The translations under genes were made by a program, and so were the position numbers. The notes under the pieces are model-generated. The model saw nothing but the letters and a program-made list of their open reading frames with translations, ran no database searches and was not told the origin of the DNA. A stretch of 64,000 bases of DNA, from contig JASJZC010000005.1 in the NCBI GenBank assembly GCA_037178855.1, positions 5,952,001 to 6,016,000 of the forward strand. The letters run 5' to 3'. The stretch comes from Oscheius sp. JU75. Its lineage: Eukaryota; Nematoda; Chromadorea; Rhabditida; Rhabditidae. This document shows, piece by piece, positions 36,036-46,785 of this stretch (the stretch's first letter is position 1; every line of letters starts with the position of its first letter).

Positions 36036-36743
36036 ATGCTGAACAAACTACTGTTCCTAATTGTCTTTGGAACAGTGTATGCAGCGGACGAGTTCACTTG
36101 GAACAGATGGGGTCAGTTTATTGTATGAGAAACCACAATGGACCTAGAAAAGAGAACAGTGAACTGTCTCGGAGCCAATGGTTCTCCCCTTGGCTGCCAT
36201 CTCGAAGCTCCCAATGCCAGTCCGCCAAGAGATCCGCTCAAGTACAAGTTAGTTTTTGTTAACTGACAATAGAGGAACTGTTCAGATGTCGAGTTGAACC
36301 AATGCCACAAAACGCTTGGAACGTGCTGGCACACAATGCTACAAGAATCGCCTGCCCTCTTGGCTGTGAGCCCGATTTTGATCTATCAGTACGTTCACAG
36401 ATAGTCACTTTTTATAATAGTTCAGGTCATCACAAAAGTGCCTTACGACAACGAAAAGTGCCAAAAATACTACACTTACGGAAAGTATAGAGATCAGAAG
36501 GAGAACGAGTGGTAGGTCAAAACAAAAGATTTGTACCCGGACCCTGAAAGGGCATTGTTTTCGGAACTCGAACTACTCGAAAGCATTAAAAATGTAGCTC
36601 ATTAGACAAAAGATCGAGGCAATTCCAGGTACCTTTGGCTGACTGAGCCATGCGAAGCTAGTCTCACAACCCACTGTCGATTCAAAGACGTGCCTCTGGG
36701 AACCAAGAACGAGAGAAAACATAAACTTCTCCAACGCATCTAA
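36036..36743 (+). CDS. small secreted cysteine protein, uncharacterised
   Basis: Start MLNKLLFLIVFGTVYAADEF is a good signal peptide. Five exons with introns of about 36-120 bases join in frame to about 155 residues. Cysteines are spaced in NCLGANGSPLGCHL, KCRVEP, IACPLGCEPDF, KCQKYY, EPCEAS and THCRF, giving nine, and there are two N-glycosylation-like sites (NAS, NAT). It ends NERKHKLLQRI. No known domain recognised; an extracellular role is the only inference. Confidence 0.75.
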
Positions 36744-37026
36744 CTAGTTACCATTAAAATGTTTGTACGAAGTTGCTTTCCTAGCGTGGGTTGAGTGAAC
36801 AACCAGCGATTACAGCTCATCATCCATGTTTTCTCTTCAGTTCCATTGCCTGCAGTGTTCGTTTAAAAACCTGGACAGATCGCGGGGGACTGCGAAAAAA
36901 ATCGAGCCTGGCAGAGGTGATGTCTGTAAATCGCATATCCTGTTTGAGCCACAAAAACTGTCTTTGAAAAAGTTCTGACATAAGTTTCGAAAGTCTTTAT
37001 TTACATTTGCAAGCTGACAAGAACAT

Positions 37027-38036
37027 TTAGGGAAGATATTTGCACGAAGCGAACAATAAGAAAATGACGATAGCTATGACGAGAACATATCCAATGAATT
37101 TGCAATTGTCGGGCTTTATGTGGTCCTGTGGTCTGGGAGCTGGCCAAATGACAACCTGGGGAACGTGAGATCCGCAGTGCTTACATCGGGGAACTCCGTG
37201 ATCGCCGCCGGTCATCGAGCGTTGTTCTGAATGATTCTTTTTTCAATTGTCGCCTTATTTGACTCACTCTGTAGCTTGTGAGCCGAAGAGTTGGCAGGAT
37301 CCATGTATGGCGGCGGTGTCTTAATCAGTTCTTCTTCAATTGAAACGAACTCGGGCATATCTGGAAGATGTTGTTTTTATCATCCGGCCTATCTGGGACC
37401 CGGTTAAATATTGCCCGAATTGGAAGCTGATTACAGGTTCACGTGAACGAAAAATTTCAGATAAGCGACAGGTTAATCTTAGCTTAAAATAACCAGTCGA
37501 AAAACGAAAAGTGAAAGAACTCCTGGACCATATGGTCTCCAAGTGTAGTGTTGACCGATCGGACAAACAACAGCTTGTATCACGAGCCTGGTTTTGTTGG
37601 CGACAATCTCTACATCTCTACCTTCAGCGGACAGTTTCACCTTGAATCAAGGTCCTGTAATGGCCTCGGCAACCTGTTCGAGTACAAAGGTTTCTTAGGA
37701 CAGAATTAAAACAAGATGATTAGAAAATGATGCGAGATAGCCCAGAGTTTTCACATGTACTTGTGCATGGTTTCTGGTCTTAATAGTTGCTCTGACCTCA
37801 TTCAACCTGGTGACTCTCGGATTCAAAGCAACAGTATTTGTAGTTTTACATTTCTCGACGTACTGAAGTATTCAGTAGTGTTCTTAGCATAAGGTTTCAA
37901 CCGAACTTTACCCCAGTGCTTACATTCTTATCGGTCAGGGCGGATTAAAAAACTGTCACGAGCGTGTGAGTTTACCTTTAGGAAAGAAGATCTGTTTTGG
38001 CTTGGAGGTCTTATCTGGAGTACGGGAAGTGGACAT
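37027..38036 (-). CDS. small single-pass membrane protein with PPPY and CxxC motifs
   Basis: Three exons: MSTSRTPDKTSKPKQIFFPK (about 37979-38036), then after a 610-base intron DMPEFVSIEEELIKTPPPYM, then RSMTGGDHGVPRCKHCGSHV and a membrane segment (FIGYVLVIAIVIFLLFASC) ending KYLP. All joins keep frame. A PPPY motif before a CxxC and a membrane segment recalls LITAF-like proteins, but the second Cys pair of that family is absent, so I leave it unnamed. The first exon is less certain; the protein could start at MPEF (37358). Confidence 0.65.
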
Positions 38037-38355
38037 GTTGATAGAGCAGTTGAGGAAAGACTGTTCCCGTGGACGGCCTTGAAACGAGAGAGTAATTGAA
38101 TCGGACAGGGAACAGATGATCACGCTACAGTGCGTCCATTCGAGAAAAAATGACTGATCGTTGGTATCTGTTCACGTTTAATGGCTGGCAAAACAGTTGT
38201 TCTGTTTTTGGTGAAGAAGACAGTGAGACCACTGATTTACTTGGGCAATGAATGGAAAACGATGCTACTCTCTACGGTTATCGCTTTTTTCCAGAAAAGT
38301 ATTTTCGAAGCGTTGCGTTTTCTTGAATTTGGGAAACGCTTTCTGCTTTTACGTA

Positions 38356-38895
38356 TATGGTTTGTTCAAAAAAAAAAGAAGGACTACAGTGTCCCGAAAT
38401 GCTTACGTGGCGGGATCCCTGGGAGGGCGGCAGTTTTTTTGAGATTTTTTTTTTTTATCGATGTACAGCCTTCATTTTCGTTGTTTTTTGTTTGCTTCCG
38501 GTAAAGGCTGCTATTAGACACGTTTTATAAACAAAAGGAACGGAAGAGAACGCGAAAACAAGCTACTAGACTGAAAACCAAAATGTTAACTCTATCTGAA
38601 ATCCCGCGCGTCTAGAGTACCTTTCAAATCGAATTAATTTTCGCTCTTTTTGGTTTTCTGTCTAGCAGCTTGTTTTTGGGTTCTCTTCCGTTCCTTTTAT
38701 TTCTAAAGCGTGTCTACTAGCAGCCTTTACCGGAAGCAAACAAAATCTTCGGAAAACAAAGAGAATGAAGGTTGTACATTGAAAAGGAATCTCAAAAATT
38801 TGCTAAATTTGAATTCCCGCCCTCCTCCCAGGAATCCCGCAACGTAAGCATTTCGGGACACTGTAGTCCTTCTTTTTTTTTTTTGAACAAACCAT
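38356..38895. repeat. foldback element upstream of the PRCC gene
   Basis: The left arm (38356-38583) and the right arm (about 38646-38895) are reverse complements over most of their length. Shared blocks include GAAGGACTACAGTGTCCCGA, AATGCTTACGT, GGAACGGAAGAGAAC and the A-run next to TTTGTTC. The loop is only about 62 bases. Transcription through it would give a hairpin of over 200 base pairs. It ends about 170 bases before the PRCC start codon. Confidence 0.85.
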
Positions 38896-39063
38896 AGCAA
38901 TCATTTGCCAAGCCCGTTCCTTTCAAACAGACACATCTGGTACCCTGTCTCGGATTCCTGCAACGCTCTTTTTTCGAACTGAAAATATCCGTGCGGCAAG
39001 GGTTTTCTTGTTGTTTTCCACTCACATTTTCCTTTTTCAACGACCATCCATTGTTTTCAGAAA

Positions 39064-41281
39064 ATGATAGGACTCGTCGATTACGGAAGTGGCTCTGAAT
39101 CCGATTCGGATGGAGAGACTGTCCAACAACAGGCTGTCATCAGGACGCAAAATGGTCCAGAGAAAACCAGAGGAGTTTTTGATGAAGAGGAATCGTTTTC
39201 AGCCAATACAGGTAGTTTATCAAATATTCGGTAATAGTTCGGCAGGTGGCCCCGTTCATTCAAACGGGATTTCGCGCACTTTTTCTTTTTGGCGGGTTTT
39301 GAATTTTCTTCGCGATTTTGATATTCTCCCCTGTTCTTCATCATTTTCTGCTAGGATCTAACGTTTTCTCCTCTCCAAAATAATATTTCGAGGCAAAATA
39401 GAGAACGCATCAAAAGGTATACAGATTAAAGTGAAAAGACATCGTTTGAATAATTCCTTCCGACGGACCCAGGGTAGGGTATAGACTTATCCGAATAGTT
39501 TCCATGGATTAAGGCCCCTGGCTCTTTGGAATGTACTCTCGCAGTACAAATGAATGTAGAGTCTTCTGGGTCGAGGACTGTACGGCTGCGACTCTGATAA
39601 TCAAGAAGTAAATTGCTCTGGGAAGCATTATCTACTCCGATGAGTGGAAGCCATACCGTCAGACTGTTCATCACGGCTACGTCCACCGAGCCGTGAACCA
39701 TTCCCAGAATTTACGCGATACCAATACTTTTATTATTCTCCTACTGTTTTTGATATAAAAAAATGCAGAGAACATAGGAGAGAAGGCGGAAAACACCAAA
39801 AAAATGACGAAGAGGATATCAAGATGTGAAGGAAATTCAAAACCCGCTAAAAAAAAAAGTGCGCGAAAATCCGTTTGAACGAACGGGACCACCTGCCGAA
39901 CTATTACCAAATATTCTCATACATTTCATATAGGCTCATCTCTGAATCTTCCGTCTGCTACAAATGGAACGATCACAAATCACCAAACTGAAGAAAATGA
40001 ACTGGAAGGAGTTGTGAAGCCGCGCGATTGGGAACAGGAGCTGGCCGAAAAGAATAAGAAGAAACTGGAGAAGAGAGTGAGTCTCGTCTGTTCTATTTTT
40101 ACTAATTTCTATATAGGCCAAAAAGAAGGAGAAGAAGCATAAGAAGAACAAGGGAGACAAGGCGGAAAAGAAGGAAAAGAAGGAAAAGAAACCCGTGAAC
40201 AAGACCAAAATTTCGGCTTTTGGTGCATTGGGTACATTGGGAGCTGAGAGTGATAGTGATGAGGAAGAGGTAGGTGTTTCATATAATAGAGAGCAGGCTT
40301 ATGTTCAGCATGAGGCAAAACCTGAGGCCACTCGATCCACCACGAGCTCCAGCAAATCGGCTCTTCTAAATCTGTTACCAGCTCCGAAGGCCAAGACAAA
40401 GTCTTCGAGTGTTTTCGGAAAGGGAACCGGAGGATCTTCAATGCTTCTTCCTTCAACACTTAGAAAGACTTCAGCTGCTGCAGCTCCAAAAGTGCAGCCA
40501 GCAACTTCTTCCCTCGTCTCCAAAAGAAAAATAGAGTCGGATGAGTCCGATGATGACGATGTAACCGACTTCTTCGGACTGACAGTTGCTCCAGAGGTAC
40601 CCTCATTCTTTTTTATTTAACCCTTCGATTTGAGGTGAAGAGAACTCGAGTTGATGAAGAGCGAGAGATTCCACTCATGGCTACTGGTACTGGGTTCGAG
40701 TCTTTTGGCCCTTCGAAGCCCTCTGAAGAGGTAAGTTCTTTTTTCTGCATAGATACATTTCGTTAAAATTATTCAGGAAGAGATGCATCCCAGTCAGATG
40801 TACAACTACGCCGATGTGGATATCGACGAACTTCCTCAAAGAAGAGCTGGTTTCATTTCAGACGAGGTTTGTCTCGACTCTTTTCCTTTCAAAAGCTGCT
40901 TTCCAGCAAGCCTTCAATCTCATTTCACGTGACGAAACAGTGCAGGTTGGGGACAGACGTACATTGAACGAGATCACTGCCGGAATTATCGATGTCAGTG
41001 TTGACCAGGTAAGACTTTTTTCAAACTATTTTCAATATAAATTTCAGGCTCTTGGGCCGAGCGTACAGTCCAGTCTGCTAAAGCAAGTCACAAAACAAGC
41101 GTACATTCGCGATGTCAATGCTCTTCCGGCCAAGACTGGGACCGTGGATAAGGTTGCTCGCCAGAAGCATCAAATCACCTATCTGGCCAAACTGGCGGTG
41201 GCTCGAGAAGCGGCCTTGGAAGAGCAATGGGCTTCAAGCAAGAACCAGAAACGAATGGCTCGACAGAAATACGGATTCTAG
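39064..41281 (+). CDS. PRCC: PRCC homologue (mRNA-processing associated, nuclear)
   Basis: Starts MIGLVDYGSGSESDSD. An acidic stretch and lysine-rich segments (KKKEKKHKKNKGDKAEKK) follow, then KISAFGALGTLG, SALLNLLPAPKAK, and an acidic block ESDESDDDDVTDFFGL. The conserved C-terminal region is RRAGFISDEAFNLI... and ends RQKHQITYLAKLAVAREAAL, then RMARQKYGF. The HQITYL block and terminal KYGF are the hallmark of PRCC (papillary renal cell carcinoma-associated protein; human PRCC is a nuclear protein that contacts the spliceosome and MAD2L2). About seven exons; a 720-base first intron holds a foldback element. Length of about 420 residues fits. Confidence 0.9.
39218..39918. repeat. foldback element filling the first intron of PRCC
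   Basis: Bases 39218-39310 (GGTAATAGTTCGGCAGGTGG, CCGTTC, TTTCGCGCACTTTTT, GCGGGTTTTGAATTT) match the reverse complement of about 39828-39918. The arms reach within about 10 bases of the splice donor and 20 of the acceptor, so the intron is nearly all repeat. The arms are different in sequence from those at 8552 and 38356. The middle (39430-39700) has no recognisable gene. Confidence 0.85.
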
Positions 41282-41463
41282 ACTTTTGTGTATACCTGTG
41301 AGTAAACTGACAGTTCTCAAGTTTCCGGAAGATTGTTCTCTGTACTCTCCGAGTGCGTGAAATGAGGCCGAAGACAATGGAAATGAGGCCAGGGCAGGAA
41401 ATGGCCGCGAAAACAAATATATGCGCACGTAAAAAACATGTTCTGTCCATCTGAAAAAATAGA

Positions 41464-41757
41464 CTATTGGCTCTCTTGTAGTGCGAGACGGACGAGTGCC
41501 CTTAGACTTTGAAGAGGAGATAGCAGAGGCTGAACCGAGAGGCTAACATGTAGAACCGCTAGTAGTCGGTGATCACAATCAGGACTTCTTAGCAACCCGT
41601 AATATCTGTCCCAAGAAACCGCTACTTTGACACAAGACTTCGTTTCCGTAAGTAAGTAACCAGACATCTCCGACGGCTTCGCCAGCTTGCCAGTATTGGA
41701 AGCTGACTTTCCATCTTGACTTGCCAAGTATTCGCCTTGCTTCGATGTCCCAGGCAA
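41464..41757 (-). other. open frame of doubtful status downstream of PRCC
   Basis: A 97-codon minus-strand frame ends SPLQSLRALVRLALQE, which looks helical and protein-like, but no start with upstream splice support and no family match was found. An overlapping frame (41579-41761) also reads well, so coding status is undecided. Confidence 0.25.
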
Positions 41758-41825
41758 TCAAACATCCAAACAGTCAATTACATCCTACCTTTATAATTTG
41801 CGAGAGGCGTTCGTGTGCGACACAT

Positions 41826-41970
41826 GTCAACAATAATATGGGATGACACTTGACAGTTTCTGTGGTCTTTTTCTGTCAAGTGTTATCCCAGATTAGAGTC
41901 GACAAGTTAGAAGAGTCGAACAGTTCAAGATAGTACTGGGTCGCTCCGCCAGGAGCGTAAGCGACTGATA
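41826..41970. repeat. small inverted-repeat element (MITE-like), copy 2
   Basis: Reverse-oriented partner of 12760-12900. Inner fold-back: GTCAACA...GGGATGACACTTGACAG versus CTGTCAAGTGTTATCCCA...GTCGAC. The outer part carries GTACTGGGTCGCTCCG and GGAGCGTAAGCGACTGA, matching copy 1 in reverse. Confidence 0.75.
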
Positions 41971-43628
41971 GCTCTTTTATAGTTCAGATCAATGTCTGTA
42001 ATTGCTTCAGTATTCAATATTCGACACTTCCAAACATTTATATCTCTACTATCTAAAGCACGATGGTTTCTGTGGAGGACTATCTGTTTGTTTGTTTGTT
42101 TGTCCGTGGCCACGAAACAGAAGCGAGCCAATTAACTGTCCAGAAGTTTTGTTGTTCAAAAATAGTTATTGTCTAAATTGGTTGACAAGTCAACTTTGGG
42201 TGCGCTATAAAACTTGGCTTTTTTCAGTGAAGTCACTGAGAGCCTTCTGTTACTACGAAGCGGCGCAGCCACCATTGCAAACTGAAGGCACACAAAAATC
42301 CTTATCCGTCCGTCTGTCATGGTGTCCGCACAATTGCATGTCAACACTAATACCCAAAAAAGCTGACAAGTTATTTCATGTCAAGAGACAAGGGGACAAG
42401 CCAGCTGTAGAAGAAACTGCTACTAAGGAAGCCGCGCAGCCCCCTGTGGTCAATTCTAAGTAAAAAGGCCAAAGGGCTGCGAAGCTGCCGCCGGCAGCTG
42501 ATACTGTATCTAGACACTGAATCATTCTTTAGAAACATTTTCTATTAAGTTACACTGAGTACTGCACTTTAGTTGACTTGCATAAAAGGAGTCTTACGTA
42601 CCATCAAAGTACCAACTTCTGTTTCCTTTTGCCGCATCCACATTACCTTTTAACCGGAATAAAATAAAACTCGGGGTTGCCCTCGGTTTTCTTTGTCAAT
42701 AACCAGATTTCCTATGTGTGGAAGAGGAGGGACCTGCTCCAAGAGGAGCGTGGAACCCGGCGCACCTAATCTGTGGGAAGGGCAGCACAAAGACCGGCAG
42801 TGAGACAAACACGCGGATTATTCGGAGAAGTGAGTTTACACTTCGTCAAGACAATATTCCATTCATCGTGAACAAGAAGCTGTTTTATACACACGGAAAC
42901 AAACTGATCTTTCGACTGAGAAAAATCTCTTGTGACACGTGAATGGGTCTTGTCCGCTCGGATTTGAAATATGATCGAGAATGATCCGCGGTTAGTCTTG
43001 AGTCTAGTTTGGCCTGAAGAGCAAAATCTAAAAGTCACTTTTGCAGCAGAAAAGCACATGGAGACGAATCAAATCTCAGATAATTGTTCAATACTTAGTT
43101 TGGGTAGTTTCGCAGCTGATATGAGGTTCCAGATCCGCCGGTTTCACCGTCTTCCAGACAACAGAACAGAATGTATGTAGATAGATCTTTCAAACCGAAG
43201 ATAGTTTTCGGTACTCTCCATTAAATAGCTTTAAAGCCACATGGCGAATAAGCTCAGCTAGATGCAGTTTGGACTATTTGAAAAGCGGCTACGTCTCACC
43301 AATCAGATTGGCATCATTTTGATCTCAGCCCGGCTCCGTCCATATTTTCTCAGATGACACAAGGGCACAGTTTGCCAAATGACGTGATTGCGCTTGACTC
43401 ATTCACGAGAATCGCCTACGGCCATTATTCCGGTCTCCGGAAGCATGCATGGGATTACGCTAGGAGAACCGTGCGACAAGTGTCGCCGTAAACAAACAAA
43501 AAGGGCGGAGACGTCTGGCAGATTTCGGAGCTAAGGCACGCCTATAAAAGAGAGCACGCTACAGGCCACTACGGCAGTCGAACGTCCTTCCTCCTCATCT
43601 AATAAAACATCTATCGACTCGAATACCA
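41971..43628. other. intergenic, no supported gene
   Basis: Several short frames are open; one plus-strand frame near 42250-42463 has two similar short phrases (EAAQPPLQ and EAAQPPVV) but no start or family. TATAAAA at about 43542 lies 85 bases upstream of the next gene and may be its promoter. Confidence 0.4.
42085..42103 (+). repeat. short TGTT microsatellite
   Basis: About five tandem TTTG units. No further meaning seen. Confidence 0.8.
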
Positions 43629-44642
43629 AGTTTGATTTTTCCGAAAAACTAACTTTACCAAGCATTTAAGTGTTCCGATCTTCTTTGGCTCTTTTGTTGG
43701 CTGTTGGAACTGCCTTAGCTCAGAATGGCGGTTGTCCCACTTGCGGACAGAACTCTCCTCTTTCTACGACTACTGCCATGCCTCAAACTGCTACTGCCAA
43801 GATCAGAATCGTCCTAAACGCTCCAGCGGTATGAAGCTACAAAGTTTGGAAATAAATCCCATTTCAGACATCCACAAACAACAACGCTCCCACGATTCAA
43901 GTTCAAGCTGCCCCCTCGACTTCTGTAAGCTACCTCAGCCTCTGCTAGTGTATTTTAACGTTTGTAGAGCAACTGCGCTACTGGCAACTGTAACACACAG
44001 ACTGTGCAATTTCAAGCTGCTCCAGCTGCCGCTCCAGTGCTCAACAGCCCACCTATTTTTGTCTCCTCTTCCGTAAGTGCTCGTGTGTTCAGACATTGTC
44101 AATCTCTTTCAGAACAAGTGCGCATCAGGAAATTGCAACAACAATGCTCCTATCGTCATAGCTGCTCCTGTAAGTACTCCCTCTCTGTCTGATTGTAAGA
44201 AACATTTTAGTCCGGTTGCTCAAATAGAAATTGTAATAACAACGCTCCCATCATTGTGAGAGCACCTACAAATGGCTGTTTTTCTGGCAACTGCGGAGTA
44301 CCACAGCCCATCGTGATCCCTTCTTTCAACTCTGGCTGCTCCGGAAACGGTTGTAGATATGCTCCTGCTCCCATTGCCATCCCCTCACCCATCATCAGAA
44401 ACTACGCTCCGATCATTCGCCAAGCCTTCCCCAGCTACGGATTTGGATGCGGAGTGAGTGGATGTGCTCAGAACAGATTCTTCAACCATTTCAACAACTT
44501 CAACAACAATTACGGAAACTTCGGCGTACCTGATGCGATCACTGCCAATGGCCGGTATATTCGTCCCAAGATCAAAATCCCTACCCGATACGATAATGGA
44601 AACCCCGTCTTCACGATTAACAACGGGTACGGAAGAAAGTAA
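43629..44642 (+). CDS. secreted protein with Cys-Asn repeats, initiator codon split by an intron
   Basis: No unspliced ATG precedes the signal peptide. Splicing ACCAA|GTTTGA...TTTAAG|TGTTCCG joins A (43629) to TG (43671-43672), creating ATG and the signal peptide MFRSSLALLLAVGTALAQ. Each following small exon encodes a repeat of the type C-x4-C plus Asn/Ala/Pro: NCATGNC, KCASGNCNNNAPIVI, GCSNRNCNNNAPII, CFSGNCGVPQPIVI, CSGNGCRYAPAPIAI. An Asn/Phe-rich stretch (FFNHFNNFNNN) and a basic end IPTRYDNG...GYGRK follow. About 270 residues. An extracellular matrix or secreted structural role is plausible; no named family. Confidence 0.78.
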
Positions 44643-44844
44643 AATATTGATCAAGTGTGACCACTACGCACATATCTGTATATATTGGAAATCAGCTCTC
44701 CCTTTCAAGTATTGCTCAATAAATTTTTATTTTGCGTCTAGTAGTCGAGAAAAGTGTTGTCGGTCGTACGATGACTTTTATAGGACTCATACAGCAGTTT
44801 GAAATCAGTCAGTCTATCAGAAACAAACCAGAACACAATAAAAA

Positions 44845-46214
44845 ATGAAGGTCATCTAACCAGGGCGTTTTCTCTTCCGACTATCTTGGAACTGTGTCAA
44901 ACGAGCGAACTTTCTCTAATCAGCCGACTCACCCAGTCATTCGTTTCCAAATGGGCTTTGACTTTCATTATTTCGGCTATGCGAGTGTTTTCGTCTCGTC
45001 AGCACTTCTTCTTTTCCAACTTTTCTACATTCCAAAGCTCTTGAACTCAACAGATGCCACCAAAGTGATTGTGCTGAGAAGCACGAGTCTATTCAGGGTA
45101 AGATCGTGTTTATTTGGAAACAAGTAATGTTCAGAAAACCGATCTCCGTTTGAGTGAAACGCTGGTCCGTATTCCACGTTCGCCTATGTGTGCTCCGGGC
45201 TCTACCGGACCCAAAGGATTAGACGGGCGGGACGGACTGCAGGGTGAGCCGGGTAGGAGAGGTGCAGCTGGTCAAGATGCAAGAGATATGCTTCTCGAAA
45301 AGGAAAAAAAATGTATCGTCTGTCCTACTGGCCCCACTGGACCCATGGGCCCACCCGGAGACCGTGGGGAGCAAGGCGAGCAAGGACACAAAGGAGTGCC
45401 TGGAGTTCCAGCAAACGATGGAATTGACGGCGATGTGGGGCCGGAAGGGGACATCGGTTTAGCTGGGCAAAGAGGTAGCAATGGTCTGAAAGGAGCCCCT
45501 GGAAAGAACTCTGAAGGCGGTACGGGATTACGTGGACCTAAGGGAGGCAAAGGAGCCATTGGAAGAGCTGGGATACAAGGACCTCGTGGAAAAGTAAGTT
45601 CCTGAGTGAATGGCAAAGATGGACGAATCATTCAGAGAAACTACATTTATGGTCCGCCTGGACCTCCTGGACAACCCGGGGCAAACGGGCTGGATGGAAC
45701 GCCTGGAGCGGTTGGCGAGAAAGGGGTGAAGGGACCTACTGGGGAAAGAGGAGCGAACGCCAAATTCTGTCCTTGTCCCATTGAACTTCAATTGATCAAC
45801 AAGCGAAGAGGAAGTCTACCGACTGGCAATTTACACCCAGCGGCCCCTCCGGGAAGCAGAAAAACGACTATGGCATCAGAGTCCACTAATTCCGAGTTAG
45901 AAACAACGTCCGTTACTGTATCTACCAAAAAGGTTACAACGACTACAACACCATCAAGTACAACAGTTGGACCGCCTGCCTTTAGAGAACAAAAGTGAAC
46001 CTCTTCTCGGTGTTTTGTTTCAGTAGACAGTTTCAGTAGACCTCAGCTAGAGATGTTGGAGAACGACACTGAACAAGTCGATATGCCTCAAGAGTTCGGT
46101 GTCACGGAAGAGCAAACAGATCCAGAAGAATATGAGGTAGCAGAGGAAGAAGAACCGACTACGACAAGACGAAGATTTATATATGTCACGAAGAGACCTA
46201 GAAAGTACTATTGA
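44845..46214 (+). CDS. cuticle collagen
   Basis: Nematode collagen-type structural protein. The likely start is MK followed by an intron to PTHPVIRFQMGFDF, then a hydrophobic segment (ASVFVSSALLLFQLFYI). A Gly-X-Y domain follows in two blocks (for example GPKGLDGRDG, GPMGPPGDRG, GPPGPPGQPG) broken by a CIVCP cysteine pair and ending KFCPCP, where cysteines crosslink chains. An RIPR site before the first block could be the processing site. The unusual tail is long for a cuticle collagen: Ser/Thr-rich (TTTTTPSSTT) then acidic (EVAEEEEP) and basic (TTRRRFIYVTKRPRKYY). Small introns interrupt the Gly-X-Y region. Start exon is less certain than the rest. Confidence 0.88.
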
Positions 46215-46785
46215 TTCTCACTTTCGACAAAGACAAATAAAAATGATGATCCATCAATTGAGTGGAATGAGAGAAGCACAAAGATAGAAATTATCCTGTT
46301 TTGCACAGAACTTGAATTTGAAACGAACGAAAAAGCTCAAAGAACGGAAGCAGGAGAATCATTTGTTTGAACGAAACCGAACCACACAAACAATTGTGGT
46401 AGCAGGTTATCATTGTAATTCCTTCAGCCAACGATTTCCTTTTAACAGCACTATGTTTCAAACTATCTACTTGTTTACTCACAAGCTATCAAGACATTTT
46501 GTCGCAAACCCGCCTTGTTAGTCAAAGGACATAACTTACACCCGACAGTTTGAAAGAACAGTCGATGAACACTTGACTGTTTATAGAAAAATAGAGACGG
46601 CGGTCGATCAGTGTTCTCCTGATCACATCATTTCAAGTTTCTTCCTTACTAACAATCGACTATCTCTGTACTTTTTGTCTAACGTATTTTTGCCTATCCA
46701 AGTATATTTGTGGACTCAGCTGTCAGCAAAATGGCGCCTAAAATCTCGTGTCCAACGCCAATACCAACGTAACAGTTTCCAGAGT

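Noticed and set aside
45272-45631. 119-codon Pro-rich minus-strand frame
   Set aside because: It is the antisense shadow of the collagen Gly-X-Y repeat.
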